From the NCBI RefSeq assembly GCF_004123845.1, contig NZ_NBDP01000007.1:186001-250000 (forward strand): DNA of 64,000 nt, in the 5' to 3' direction. How positions within the stretch are numbered: position 1 is the first letter of the stretch; every line of letters begins with the position of its first letter. Position numbers and translations under genes: made by a program. This DNA comes from Allobosea sp. Tri-44 (GTDB lineage Bacteria > Pseudomonadota > Alphaproteobacteria > Rhizobiales > Beijerinckiaceae). The notes beneath the pieces are model-generated. The model did not search any database, had not been told where the DNA came from, and saw only the letters and a program-made list of their open reading frames with translations. Shown here piece after piece: positions 25,400 to 34,144 of this stretch.

Positions 25400-25519
25400 A
25401 GTAGCGCATGTCGCAGCGCTGGCAGCAAGACATGACCCGGCGGGATTGCTGTACTCGGCGGCAGCAACATCCAAGGGCGCCAACATGCCGGCGAGCGTCA
25501 CTCGCCGGCTTTTTTGTTT
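25400..25519 (+). ncRNA. candidate small RNA ending in an orphan intrinsic terminator
   Basis: The kup / phytase-like gene gap holds a strong plus-strand terminator (25487-25519), although no plus-strand gene precedes it. The DNA before it can fold: CATGTC (25408-) with GACATG, and CAGCAA with TTGCTG. The start also contains CCTCCCC, which could pair with ribosome-binding sites. This points to a short RNA antisense to the kup 5' region. No promoter is clear, and the 5' end is a guess. Confidence 0.3.
25487..25519 (+). terminator. strong Rho-independent terminator on the plus strand
   Basis: GCCGGCGAG-CGTCA-CTCGCCGGC is a perfect 9-bp stem directly followed by TTTTTTGTTTT. On the opposite strand there is no T-tract after the stem. 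It therefore works for plus-strand transcription, yet both flanking genes are on the minus strand. Confidence 0.8.
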
Positions 25520-25525
25520 TGCGCC

Positions 25526-27727
25526 CTATTTCGCGAGCTTGCCAAAGGCGAAGAACTGGGTCTCGCCGGAGGAGTCGTCGACGCCGTCATTGTCGGTGAC
25601 GACGAAGAGCTCGCCGGCCCTGTCGACCGCCATGCCCTCGACCTTGTCGAGCCCGTAGCCACCGAGCTTCATCAGGTCCGGCGTCAGGTCGCGCAGCAGC
25701 TTCTTCTCGACCGTCGGAATCTCCGAGGAGCCGAACGGCGCCGGCTTCAGGCCCTTCACCGAGAAGGTAGCCAGCGTCTTCACCGCCTTGGCGCCGAACT
25801 GATTGTCACGCTCGATCACCGCGAAGCTGTCGTCGCCGAGATAGGTCAGTTCGGAGAGGCCCATCCAGGCGCCGGCGGCGGGAGCCGTCAGCGGGTAATA
25901 GAGGATGCCCCAGCTCTTGGTCGAAGGCTTGTAGGTCAGGAGCTTGACCTTGCCCTTGGGGTCGTCCTTCCACTCGCGCTGGACCGCGATCCAGACCGTC
26001 TCGTCCTGGCCGGAGCCAGTGACGGCGACGCCCTCATAGCCCTGGTTGATCGCCTTGGCGGCGAACTCCTCGGGGAGCGCGATCTCCTCCTCGACCTCGC
26101 CCTTGGCAGAAGTACGCAGCAGCAGGTTCTGCGTCGGCTTCTCCTTGCGCTCCGGCGCGCCTTCCGAAGCCAGCCAGAAGCCGCCGCCCGGGCGGGTCGC
26201 GATCGCTTCGAGATCATAGGAGGTGGGCTTACCGTCCTTGGTCACGGTGAGCGCGCCGGTGATCATCGCAGGCTTCTTCGTCGCGTCGATTTCGAGGATA
26301 CGCGAGGGCGTATAGGCGCTGTCGGTGACGCTGAAGAGCCGGCCCGGCAGCTCGGGATGAGCGGCAAGACCAGACAGCGCACCCCAGCCGAGCGGGGCGC
26401 CATCGACATCAGCCGAGACGATGGTCGGATAGGCGATCGGGGCCTCGCTACGCTCGTAGATCGTCACCGCCGAGCGCGGCCCGCCCTTGTCGCCGAGATC
26501 GGCCTCGGAGGCGGAAACGAAGAGATTGCGCTGGGGGATGGCGAGCAACCCCTCCGGCGCGATGCCGGCGGGCAGCGCCTGCAGATAGCGCGGGGTACGG
26601 CCCGGTCCTTCGTCCTTGAAGACGAGCACGAGCGAAGCGCGCTCGAGCCCGACGAAGATCAGACGATCGCCACCGTAAGTGCCGACCTCGATGCCCTCCG
26701 GCTCGCTGCCCTTGGCGGCGGAGCGGCGCTCCGGATAATGGCCGAGACGGATGGCGATATGGTCGACCATGTTGCCGGCATCGAACTCGACCGTGCCGTC
26801 CTTGCGGAAGATGGTGAAGCCGCGCGAGCCGCCCTTCCAGTCGCCCTCATTGGCGGTGACGAAGCGGTCATTGTCGAGCCAGCGCACCGCATCGGGCTCG
26901 CGCGCCACGCTCTTCAGTTCCTCGACCGGCTTGATCTGGCCGTCGCGGGTCTTGTCGATGTTCTTGAGATCGACGGTGCCAGCCGGGAAATGCGCGACGA
27001 GCTTGCCGGTCTTCGTATCGACCACGGCAAGATGATTGTTCTCCTGCAGCGTCACCACGGCGAGGCCGTCCTGGTTGACGTCGACGAATTCCGGCTCCGG
27101 ATCGGTCGGCTCGACCGCGGCGATACCGGTGAGATCGACGACCTGCCTGGAAGCGCAATCGGCCTCGCCGCCCTTGAGGCCGATGAGGGTGAGATTGCCG
27201 GCGGGAAGCTGCGGCAGGTCGCCCTTGTTCAGCTTCTCGTCGCGCTCGTTCTCGATGACGATGGCGAGCTTGCCCTTGTCCTTGGTCAGCGTGATCGAGT
27301 CGGGCTGGCCGCCGAGCTCGCATGTCGCCGCGACCTGCCTGGTCTTGAGGTCGATCGTGGCGAGATGGCCGGCCGGCTCCTTGAAGTTGTCGCCGGAGGC
27401 GACGACCACGGCGAAGGCGCGCTCGCCGAGGATGACGACCGACGTCGGCTCGCCACCGACCGGGATGAAGCCCGCGGGCTTGGGGGCATTGGCCGTGCTG
27501 ATGTCGATCAGGCCGATCGCCTTCTGCTCGGCATCGGTATAGGCGAGCAGCGTTCCCGCTTCGCTGGCGGTGATGATCTCCGCGACCGTCTTCTTTTTCG
27601 CGTCGCGGTCGGCCGGGAGGTTCAGCGGCACCTGGAAGGTGGCGATGCGGTTGAAATTCGGCTCGGCAAGCGCCGTTCCGCTGGCGAGGAGCGTCGCGAG
27701 AGCCGCAAGGACGAGGGGTTTGCGCAT
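25526..27727 (-). CDS. secreted phytase-like esterase with N-terminal beta-propeller
   Basis: An exported protein of 733 residues. The signal peptide is KPLVLAALATLLASGTALA, cut before EP. The first about 350 residues resemble the choice-of-anchor-I / beta-propeller type (VGGEPTSVVILGERAFAVV, EPEFVDVNQDGLAVVTLQENNHLAVVD, EGIEVGTYGGDRLIFVGLERAS). The second half matches the esterase-like activity of phytase domain (GWGALSGLAAHPELPGRLFSVTDSAY, YDLEAIATRPGGGFWLASEG, GYEGVAVTGSG, KVEGMAVDRAGELFVVTDNDGVDDSSGET). Such proteins act on phosphate or other esters outside the cytoplasm. A good Pho box lies 56 bases upstream of the start, which supports a role in phosphate starvation. The gene stands alone. 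Confidence 0.85.
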   Translation of the reverse strand: MRKPLVLAALATLLASGTALAEPNFNRIATFQVPLNLPADRDAKKKTVAEIITASEAGTLLAYTDAEQKAIGLIDISTANAPKPAGFIPVGGEPTSVVILGERAFAVVVASGDNFKEPAGHLATIDLKTRQVAATCELGGQPDSITLTKDKGKLAIVIENERDEKLNKGDLPQLPAGNLTLIGLKGGEADCASRQVVDLTGIAAVEPTDPEPEFVDVNQDGLAVVTLQENNHLAVVDTKTGKLVAHFPAGTVDLKNIDKTRDGQIKPVEELKSVAREPDAVRWLDNDRFVTANEGDWKGGSRGFTIFRKDGTVEFDAGNMVDHIAIRLGHYPERRSAAKGSEPEGIEVGTYGGDRLIFVGLERASLVLVFKDEGPGRTPRYLQALPAGIAPEGLLAIPQRNLFVSASEADLGDKGGPRSAVTIYERSEAPIAYPTIVSADVDGAPLGWGALSGLAAHPELPGRLFSVTDSAYTPSRILEIDATKKPAMITGALTVTKDGKPTSYDLEAIATRPGGGFWLASEGAPERKEKPTQNLLLRTSAKGEVEEEIALPEEFAAKAINQGYEGVAVTGSGQDETVWIAVQREWKDDPKGKVKLLTYKPSTKSWGILYYPLTAPAAGAWMGLSELTYLGDDSFAVIERDNQFGAKAVKTLATFSVKGLKPAPFGSSEIPTVEKKLLRDLTPDLMKLGGYGLDKVEGMAVDRAGELFVVTDNDGVDDSSGETQFFAFGKLAK

Positions 27728-27782
27728 GGGACGGTCCTGTTCCGCAGGGGGAGGAGGCAGGCCTTCCGGCTAGTGAGCACAG

Positions 27783-27800
27783 GCGACAGTTTCGTGACAA
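27783..27800 (-). promoter_or_regulatory. candidate Pho box (PhoB site) upstream of the phytase-like gene
   Basis: On the minus strand TTGTCAC-GAAA-CTGTCGC forms two 7-base direct repeats separated by four bases. This is the layout of the PhoB site (consensus CTGTCAT-n4-CTGTCAC). The second half matches that consensus at six of seven positions and the first at five. It is 56 bases before the start codon. Confidence 0.6.
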
Positions 27801-27863
27801 GCCGTCGCAAAGCAAACGCCGCCGCGGACCATTCCGCAGCGGCGCAATATGGGGCACGAGCAA

Positions 27864-28286
27864 TCAGTGCAGCGCAGCTTCGGCTCCAGCGGCTTCCGTG
27901 ACCGACTTCTTCAGGCCGATCACTTCGAGTTCGGTGACAACGGCCACCGCCGCGGCCTGGGCCAGGACGAAGGCGATGCCGAGCGTGGTCGGCGCAAACC
28001 AGCCGGCAACCAGGATCAGCACACTATCGGCGACCCAGAGGATGTTGACGCCGATCACGGCATAGACGGCGAGCCGCGGCAGGCGCGCCCGGCTGGCGAA
28101 GAATGCCAGCGCAGCGGCGCAGGGCAGCAGCACCAGACCTGCACCGCGCAGGAACTCGACCGGAAAGCCGAGCAGGCCGGAGAGCGCACCGGCCCCGAGG
28201 CTGAGCAGCAGGCCGGTGCCAGCGCAGGCAGCCGCATCGAGAGCGAGAGCATTACGCAGGAAACGTGAGGACTGGATGAAGGCCAT
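27864..28286 (-). CDS. small four-helix membrane protein, unknown function
   Basis: A 140-residue protein with four hydrophobic segments: ALALDAAACAGTGLLLSLGAGALSGLLG; GAGLVLLPCAAALAFFAS; LAVYAVIGVNILWVADSVLILVAGWF; and LGIAFVLAQAAAVAVVTELEVIGL. ATG 28286 is preceded by TTGGAGAAC. I do not recognise a named family. It lies head to head with an XRE-type regulator (start 28419) across 132 bases. Small membrane proteins divergent from such a regulator are often its target, so co-regulation is a reasonable guess. Confidence 0.65.
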   Translation of the reverse strand: MAFIQSSRFLRNALALDAAACAGTGLLLSLGAGALSGLLGFPVEFLRGAGLVLLPCAAALAFFASRARLPRLAVYAVIGVNILWVADSVLILVAGWFAPTTLGIAFVLAQAAAVAVVTELEVIGLKKSVTEAAGAEAALH

Positions 28287-28418
28287 GGCTGTTCTCCAAT
28301 TGGGCCCGTTCTCGTCAGGGCCGTTGCTGATGGGAGCCATGCTGACGAAGCCCAAGCGGCCCGTCGATTAAGCGAGAGGTAATTGGAAGGCGCCCCGGCT
28401 GCGGCTAGCTTGCTCTCC

Positions 28419-29240
28419 ATGAACAAGCACCAGCAGCCCGTGATCGGGCATCTCATCCGCGACTGGCGCCAGCTGCGCCGTCTCAGCCAGCTCGATCTCG
28501 CCCTCGAGGCCGAGATCTCGCAGAAACATCTCAGCTTCATCGAAAGCGGCCGCTCGGCGCCAAGTCGGGACATGGTCCTGCTCCTCGCCGAGCATCTCGG
28601 CGTGCCCTTGCGCGAGCGCAATGCGCTCTTGCTCTCGGCCGGCTATGCCCCGGTCTATCTCGAACGCTCGCTGGAGGATCCGAGCCTGCAGGCAGCGCGC
28701 AGCGCGATCGACATGCTGCTCAAGGGGCACGAGCCCTACCCGGCGGTGGCGGTCGACAGGCATTGGACCCTGCTCGCAGCGAACGCGATGATCGCGCCGC
28801 TGCTGACACTGGTCGAGGACGCCGATCTGCTGCGCCCGCCGGTAAACGTGCTCAGGCTCAGCCTGCATCCGCGCGGGCTCGCACCGGCGATCATCAACCT
28901 CACCGAATGGCGCGGTCATCTCATCGCCCGGCTGCGTCAGCAGATCCGCGCCACGGCCGATCCGCTGCTGGCTGAGCTATTGACCGAATTGCTGAGCTAT
29001 CCCGTTCCGGCCGCCCCGAGCACGAAGGGCCGATCACACGAAGAGGCGGAGCCGCCGATCGTCGTGCCTCTGAAGCTGCGGCTGGGTGAGACCATCCTGT
29101 CGCTGATCTCGACCACGACCGTGTTCGGCACGCCGGTCGATGTCACACTGTCCGAACTCGCTTTGGAGACGTTCTTCCCGGCAGACGAAGCAACCGGCCA
29201 TGCTCTGCGGGCGATCGCAGCGTCCAATTCGCCCGCCTGA
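28419..29240 (+). CDS. XRE-family regulator with MmyB-like ligand domain
   Basis: A transcription regulator of 273 residues. Residues about 10-65 are a helix-turn-helix of the Cro/XRE type (IRDWRQLRRLSQLDLALEAEISQKHLSFIESGRSAPSRDMVLLLAEHLGVPLRERNALLLSAGYAP). This long version, with AGYAP, is typical of the MmyB-like group. The rest is the ligand-binding-like domain: YPAVAVDRHWTLLAANAMI, NVLRLSLHPRGLAPAIINLTEWRGHLIARLRQQ, and at the end TPVDVTLSELALETFFPADEAT. Its ligand is unknown. It faces the small membrane protein gene and may regulate it and itself. No operator could be picked by eye. Confidence 0.88.
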   Translation: MNKHQQPVIGHLIRDWRQLRRLSQLDLALEAEISQKHLSFIESGRSAPSRDMVLLLAEHLGVPLRERNALLLSAGYAPVYLERSLEDPSLQAARSAIDMLLKGHEPYPAVAVDRHWTLLAANAMIAPLLTLVEDADLLRPPVNVLRLSLHPRGLAPAIINLTEWRGHLIARLRQQIRATADPLLAELLTELLSYPVPAAPSTKGRSHEEAEPPIVVPLKLRLGETILSLISTTTVFGTPVDVTLSELALETFFPADEATGHALRAIAASNSPA

Positions 29241-29322
29241 GAACGGAACCAAAGCCCGGCCGTGACGTTCTCCCATCCGAACCGGCGCTATTGCGCCGAT
29301 CACGGATCATTCTGAAAGGAAA

Positions 29323-29520
29323 ATGTCGATGGGCAGCACGACCGACAAGATCAAGGGCATGGCCAACGAAGCCGCCGGCAACGTCAAGCAGGCCGCCGGC
29401 AAGGCGCTCGACAAGCCCGGGCTTCAGGCCGAGGGCATCGCGCAGGAGCGCAAGGGCGAAGCCCAGCAGGCGGTCGGCAAGACCAAGGATGCGGTCAAGA
29501 AAGTGATCGACAAGGCCTGA
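29323..29520 (+). CDS. CsbD family stress protein
   Basis: A 65-residue hydrophilic, Ala/Lys-rich helical protein: TTDKIKGMANEAAGNVKQAAG, then KGEAQQAVGKTKDAVKKVID. This is the CsbD-like pattern of amphipathic repeats found in general-stress proteins. A second in-frame ATG at 29329 has better spacing from the ribosome site (AAAGGA) and gives 63 residues, so the true start may be there. A bidirectional terminator follows. CsbD proteins are often induced by osmotic, starvation or envelope stress, but their molecular role is unknown. Confidence 0.85.
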   Translation: MSMGSTTDKIKGMANEAAGNVKQAAGKALDKPGLQAEGIAQERKGEAQQAVGKTKDAVKKVIDKA

Positions 29521-29540
29521 CCGCAAGGTCGGCCCGATCA

Positions 29541-29576
29541 AAAAAAGGCGGGCGCCGTGAGGCGCCCGTTTTTTTT
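29541..29576. terminator. bidirectional Rho-independent terminator (csbD-like / dnaJ)
   Basis: The perfect stem CGGGCGCC-GTGA-GGCGCCCG is flanked by a run of A on the left and eight T on the right. It can end both the csbD-like transcript (plus) and the dnaJ transcript (minus), which converge here. Confidence 0.9.
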
Positions 29577-29580
29577 GTTC

Positions 29581-30714
29581 TCAGGCCGCGCCGCCGAGGC
29601 CGCCAAGGAAATCCTTGACGCGGCCGAAGAAGCCGGCGGTCTCGGGGTGGGTGGCGCCGGAGCTCTCGCGCTCGAACTCCATCAGCAATTCGCGCTGGCG
29701 GGCGGTGAGCTTCTGCGGCGTCTCGACCAGCACCTGGATGTAGAGATCGCCCATCTCGCGCGAACGCAACACGCTCATGCCCTTGGCCTTGAGGCGGAAC
29801 TGCTTGCCGGTCTGGGTACCCTCCGGGATTTTCACCCGGGCCTTTTCACCGTTCAGCGTCGGCACCTCGATCTCGCCGCCGAGCGCGGCCGAGGTCAGCC
29901 CGATCGGCACACGGCAGAACAGGTCGGCGCCGTCGCGCTGGAAGATCGCGTGCGGCTTGATCGAGAGGAAGATGTAGAGATCGCCCGCCGGCCCGCCGCG
30001 CAGGCCCGCCTCGCCTTCGCCGGCAAGACGGATGCGGGTGCCGTCCTCGACACCGGCCGGGATGTTGACCGAGAGCGTGCGCTCACGCGTGACGCGGCCG
30101 GCGCCCTGGCAACCGGTGCAGGGATCGTCGATGATCTCGCCGCGGCCACCGCAGGTCGGGCAGGTGCGCTCGACCGAGAAGAAACCCTGGCTGGCGCGAA
30201 CGCGGCCATGGCCACCACAGGTCGGGCACTGGCGCGACTTCGAGCCTGCCTTGGCGCCGGTGCCCGAGCAGACCTCGCAGGCCATCGAAGTCGGGACCCG
30301 GATAGTCTCGTTCTTGCCGGCATAGGCGTCTTCGAGGCCGATCTCGAGATTATAGCGCAGATCGGCGCCGCGCTCGCGGGCATTAGCGCCGCGCGGGCCG
30401 CGGCCACGGCCCTCGCCGAAGAAGGATTCGAAGATGTCGGACATGAAGTCCGACATGTCGGCCGGACCGCCTGCGCCGCCGCCACCATTCTCGAAGGCCT
30501 GGTGACCATAGCGGTCATAGGCGGCGCGCTTCTGGCCGTCGGAGAGGATCTGATAAGCCTCGTTAAGCTCCTTGAACTTGATCTCGGCCTGCTTGTCGCC
30601 CGGATTCTTGTCCGGGTGATGCTGCATGGCGAGCTTGCGGAAAGAGCCCTTGAGCTCGATTTCCGTCACCGTCCGGGAGACCCCGAGGATTTCGTAATAG
30701 TCGCGCTTCGACAT
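29581..30714 (-). CDS. dnaJ: chaperone protein DnaJ
   Basis: The Hsp40 co-chaperone of DnaK, 377 residues. The J domain starts [38 protein letters not shown], with the HPD motif that stimulates DnaK. A Gly-rich segment follows ([10 protein letters not shown]). Next are four zinc-binding CxxCxGxG repeats ([37 protein letters not shown]) and the C-terminal client-binding domains ([22 protein letters not shown]). It lies 135 bases after dnaK on the same strand, with a hairpin between them, and ends at a bidirectional terminator. Confidence 0.97.
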   Translation of the reverse strand: MSKRDYYEILGVSRTVTEIELKGSFRKLAMQHHPDKNPGDKQAEIKFKELNEAYQILSDGQKRAAYDRYGHQAFENGGGGAGGPADMSDFMSDIFESFFGEGRGRGPRGANARERGADLRYNLEIGLEDAYAGKNETIRVPTSMACEVCSGTGAKAGSKSRQCPTCGGHGRVRASQGFFSVERTCPTCGGRGEIIDDPCTGCQGAGRVTRERTLSVNIPAGVEDGTRIRLAGEGEAGLRGGPAGDLYIFLSIKPHAIFQRDGADLFCRVPIGLTSAALGGEIEVPTLNGEKARVKIPEGTQTGKQFRLKAKGMSVLRSREMGDLYIQVLVETPQKLTARQRELLMEFERESSGATHPETAGFFGRVKDFLGGLGGAA

Positions 30715-30796
30715 TCAACCAGCTGCCCCTACGCCGCCCTGCGCTTCCTACGCAGACCAGCGAGTCATGTCCTGCCGACGCCATCGCCTTAATGGA

Positions 30797-30819
30797 ATGG
30801 CCGGGTCAAGCCCGGCCAT
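30797..30819. repeat. hairpin / dispersed-repeat-like palindrome between dnaK and dnaJ
   Basis: ATGGCCGGG-TCAAG-CCCGGCCAT is a perfect 9-bp stem. Such ATGGCCGGG...CCCGGCCAT palindromes are common dispersed repeats in Rhizobiales. Between dnaK and dnaJ it could weaken read-through or protect the dnaK 3' end, giving more DnaK than DnaJ. Confidence 0.6.
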
Positions 30820-30849
30820 CCCGTAACGGTCGATGACCAGCGCGCCGCC

Positions 30850-32772
30850 TCAGGCGCTCTTCTTCTTGTCGCCCTTGTCGTCGCTGACGTCCTTGAAGTC
30901 GGCGTCGATGACGTCGTCCTTCTTCGGCTCCTCGGCAGCGGCGCCCTCGGGTGCGTTCGCTTCGGCCTGGCTGGCGGCGTACATCGCCTCGCCGAGCTTC
31001 ATCGACACCTGCATCAGCTCGTTGGTACGCGAGGAGATCGCCTCGACGTCCTCACCGGTCAGCGCAGTCCTGAGGGCCTCGAGCGCGGTCTCGATCGCGC
31101 CCTTGTCGGCCTCCGAAACCTTGTCGCCATAATCCTTCAGCGACTTCTCGGTCGAGTGCACGAGGCTCTCGCCCTGATTCTTGGCCTCGACCACCTCGCG
31201 ACGCTTCTTGTCGTCGGCGGCGTTCGCCTCGGCATCCTTGACCATTTTCTGGATCTCGGCCTCGGAGAGGCCGCCGGACGCCTGAATGCGGATCTGCTGC
31301 TCCTTGTTGGTGGCCTTGTCCTTCGCCGTCACCGAGACGATGCCGTTGGCGTCGATGTCGAAGGTCACCTCGATCTGCGGCATGCCGCGCGGAGCCGGCG
31401 GAATGCCCATCAGGTCGAACTGCCCGAGCATCTTGTTGTCGGCCGCCATCTCACGCTCGCCCTGGAAGACCCGGATCGTCACCGCGCCCTGGTTGTCCTC
31501 GGCGGTGGAGAAGACCTGGCTCTTCTTGGTCGGGATCGTGGTGTTGCGGTCGATCAGGCGGGTGAAGACACCGCCCAGCGTCTCGATGCCGAGCGACAGC
31601 GGGGTCACGTCGAGCAGCAGCACGTCCTTGACGTCGCCCTGCAGCACGCCGGCCTGGATCGCGGCGCCGATGGCGACGACCTCGTCAGGGTTGACGCCCT
31701 TGTGCGGCTCCTTGCCGAAGAACTGCTTCACCACCTCCTGGACCTTCGGCATGCGGGTCATGCCGCCGACGAGGACGACCTCGTCGATCTGCCCCGCCGA
31801 CAGTCCGGCATCCTTGAGCGCCTTGCGGCAGGGCTCGATGGTGCGCTGGATCAGGTCGTCGACCAGGCTCTCGAACTTGGCGCGCGAAAGCTTGATGGCG
31901 AGGTGCTTCGGACCAGAGGCATCCGCCGTGATGTAGGGCAGGTTGATCTCGGTCTGCGCCGTGGTCGAGAGCTCGATCTTGGCCTTCTCGGCAGCTTCCT
32001 TCAGGCGCTGCAGAGCGAGCTTGTCCTTCTTAAGATCAATGCCCTGCTCGCGCTTGAACTCGTCCGCCAGGTACTCGACCAGGCGCATGTCGAAATCCTC
32101 GCCGCCGAGGAAGGTGTCGCCATTGGTCGACTTCACCTCGAAGACGCCGTCGCCGATCTCGAGGACCGAGACGTCGAAGGTGCCGCCGCCGAGGTCATAG
32201 ACCGCGATGGTGCCGGCCTGCTTCTTGTCGAGGCCATAGGCGAGCGCCGCCGCGGTCGGCTCGTTGATGATGCGCAGCACCTCGAGGCCGGCGATGCGGC
32301 CGGCATCCTTGGTGGCCTGGCGCTGGGCGTCGTTGAAATAGGCCGGGACGGTAATGACGGCCTGCGTGACCGGCTGGCCGAGATAGGCCTCCGCGGTCTC
32401 CTTCATCTTCGTCAGCGTGAAGGCGGAGATCTGCGAGGGCGAGTAGTCCTTACCGTCGGCCTCGACCCAGGCGTCGCCAGACGGGGCCTTCTTGATCTTG
32501 TAGGGGACGAGATCGATGTCCTTCTTGGTCATCGGATCGTCGAAGGTACGCCCGATCAGGCGCTTGATGGCGAAGAAAGTGCGCTCCGGATTGGTGACCG
32601 CCTGGCGCTTCGCCGGCTGGCCGACCAGACGCTCGCCGTCATCCGTGATGGCGACGATGGACGGCGTGGTGCGGGCGCCTTCCGAATTCTCAATGACCTT
32701 GGGCGTCGACCCTTCCATCACTGCAACGCAGGAATTGGTCGTTCCGAGGTCGATACCGATGACTTTACCCAT
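30850..32772 (-). CDS. dnaK: chaperone protein DnaK (Hsp70)
   Basis: The main ATP-dependent cytoplasmic Hsp70, 640 residues. The ATPase domain begins [19 protein letters not shown] and carries [16 protein letters not shown] and [14 protein letters not shown]. The linker is [16 protein letters not shown], followed by the peptide-binding domain and lid ([16 protein letters not shown]...). The C-terminal tail ends with [20 protein letters not shown], the usual acidic EEVD-like tail of bacterial DnaK. ATG 32772 follows AAAGGGA. A candidate sigma-32 promoter lies about 280 bases upstream. dnaJ follows on the same strand. Confidence 0.98.
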   Translation of the reverse strand: MGKVIGIDLGTTNSCVAVMEGSTPKVIENSEGARTTPSIVAITDDGERLVGQPAKRQAVTNPERTFFAIKRLIGRTFDDPMTKKDIDLVPYKIKKAPSGDAWVEADGKDYSPSQISAFTLTKMKETAEAYLGQPVTQAVITVPAYFNDAQRQATKDAGRIAGLEVLRIINEPTAAALAYGLDKKQAGTIAVYDLGGGTFDVSVLEIGDGVFEVKSTNGDTFLGGEDFDMRLVEYLADEFKREQGIDLKKDKLALQRLKEAAEKAKIELSTTAQTEINLPYITADASGPKHLAIKLSRAKFESLVDDLIQRTIEPCRKALKDAGLSAGQIDEVVLVGGMTRMPKVQEVVKQFFGKEPHKGVNPDEVVAIGAAIQAGVLQGDVKDVLLLDVTPLSLGIETLGGVFTRLIDRNTTIPTKKSQVFSTAEDNQGAVTIRVFQGEREMAADNKMLGQFDLMGIPPAPRGMPQIEVTFDIDANGIVSVTAKDKATNKEQQIRIQASGGLSEAEIQKMVKDAEANAADDKKRREVVEAKNQGESLVHSTEKSLKDYGDKVSEADKGAIETALEALRTALTGEDVEAISSRTNELMQVSMKLGEAMYAASQAEANAPEGAAAEEPKKDDVIDADFKDVSDDKGDKKKSA

Positions 32773-33231
32773 GGATGGGATCCCTTTCGATTTAGCAGAT
32801 CGCCGAAAAGCCCGCGCACGAGGCGCCGTCCTCCGGCCCATGGCCCCAAGTCGCCCCCACCTTCCGCGGCGAACGAACCCGGGATATCCACGTCTGGCAG
32901 CGAAATGACGGAACGAGGCACTGGCCCCGGCCCGGTTTCGGCCGCCGGTTAGAATAAAGATCGACCGGTCCTGCGTTTCAGCGCTCGCATGTGAATGTTG
33001 GCGCTTGGCACAATCCGGCCCCGATGGTCGACAAAACCACCGCTTGGCGGCGTATATAGGGAGGGTGACGCCCTGCTTGCAAGGCACGGAGCCGGATTAA
33101 GAATCGGCTTTGAGCGGTGTCCTGCACAGAATTCGCAGGGCTGACCATTCTGGATAAGTGTTGCCTTCGTGCTCTTGCGCAGCAAGCTCGGCCAATTCAT
33201 TCAAAAGAACCTTGCGCAACGGGAACCAGCC
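32773..33231. other. 459-bp intergenic region upstream of dnaK
   Basis: There is no gene with family similarity. A frame running on from dnaK lacks a ribosome site and family match. The region holds the candidate heat-shock promoter at 33053-33083 and, from it, an unusually long dnaK leader of about 270 bases. The right part must contain the promoter of the divergent secreted protein gene. No clear sigma-70 boxes were found for it. Confidence 0.5.
33053..33083 (-). promoter_or_regulatory. candidate sigma-32 (RpoH) promoter of dnaK
   Basis: On the minus strand CTTGCAA (33083-33077), a 15-base spacer and CCCTATATA (ending at 33053) match the alphaproteobacterial heat-shock pattern of CTTGAA-type -35 and CCTATATA-type -10 boxes. 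It points at dnaK. Confidence 0.6.
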
Positions 33232-34134
33232 GTGACCACGACTCGCCGCCCGACCGCCCATCGTCTCGCCGCCGGCGCAGCGCTGGCCTGGCTCGGCCTT
33301 GCGAGTGGGGCTCTGGCGCAGCCGTTGCAACTGCCCGGTGCACAGCCCTTCAACGCGCCCGGCGCCCAGCAGTCGGCGCCGGCTTCGGTCGGCGCCCCGG
33401 CGACGCCACGCCCGCGCACCATGCCGGCGATCAAGATTCCCGGCGAAGATTCGATCCTCGGCAAGACGCTGCGCCGCAATGGCGGCTTCGGTGAAGCAAC
33501 GCTGGAGAAGACCGGCAATGGCTATGGCCTGAAACTGCGCGCCGAGGGCTTCCAGTCCAGCAATCTCACCGAACCCTGCGCGATCTCATTCGGCGACGCG
33601 CCCGTGCCGGTGACCTCGCTCGGCAAGCCAGCGGGACTGGCGCGCTACAAGCTCGAAGCGCCTGCCTGCCCGATCGTCTTCGACGTGCTCGAGGGCGCTT
33701 TCCTGGTGATCGAGCCCGAGCAGCCCTGCGTGATCGAGGCTGCGGCGTGCCGCATTGATCCCCGCGGGGTCTGGGGGCCGGATGTGCGCACGCTTCCCGC
33801 CCGCGCCAAGGAGATCGACGGCGAACGCACCAAGGCCGAGACGGCGGTCCGCGACGGCTTTCGCGCGCTCTCGGCCAAGGCCGACTTGCCTGAGCAGAGG
33901 TCCATCGCCCGCGAGCAGGCCGGCTTCTCCTCGGAGCGCGAGCAGATCTGCCGCGACTTCCAGCGCGAGGGCTCGCATGGTTTCTGCGGTGCCCGCGTGA
34001 CCGAAGCGCGCGCTGCCTCGATCCGCTCCCGGCTCGGCCTGCCCGATCCGAAGCCCGAGACGGCCAAGCCGCGCCCGGCCACGGCGAGACGGGCGCCCCC
34101 GCCCGCGGCGGCGCCCGCTCCAGCCATCCAGTAA
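33232..34134 (+). CDS. secreted protein of unknown function
   Basis: About 300 residues from GTG 33232 (GGGAAC seven bases upstream; a GTG at 33169 is an alternative). The signal peptide is RLAAGAALAWLGLASGALA, cut before QP. A Pro/Ala-rich linker of about 50 residues follows. A compact domain of about 110 residues contains four cysteines (EPCAISFG, PACPIVFD, QPCVIEAAACRID). A charged helical segment carries two more cysteines (EREQICRDFQREGSHGFCGARVTEARAASIRSRL), and the tail is Pro/Ala-rich. I do not recognise the family. It looks periplasmic or envelope-attached. It is divergent from dnaK and convergent with the Ada-like gene. Confidence 0.75.
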   Translation: MTTTRRPTAHRLAAGAALAWLGLASGALAQPLQLPGAQPFNAPGAQQSAPASVGAPATPRPRTMPAIKIPGEDSILGKTLRRNGGFGEATLEKTGNGYGLKLRAEGFQSSNLTEPCAISFGDAPVPVTSLGKPAGLARYKLEAPACPIVFDVLEGAFLVIEPEQPCVIEAAACRIDPRGVWGPDVRTLPARAKEIDGERTKAETAVRDGFRALSAKADLPEQRSIAREQAGFSSEREQICRDFQREGSHGFCGARVTEARAASIRSRLGLPDPKPETAKPRPATARRAPPPAAAPAPAIQ

Positions 34135-34144
34135 ACCTATCGCC

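Noticed and set aside
25514..27901. A 795-codon plus-strand frame opposite the phytase-like gene
   Set aside because: Same mirror effect. The opposite strand has a signal peptide, domains and a Pho box.
31156..32952. A 598-codon plus-strand frame opposite dnaK
   Set aside because: A mirror frame of the highly biased dnaK codons (Leu/Asp/Arg/Gly/Val-rich, no motifs, no ribosome site).
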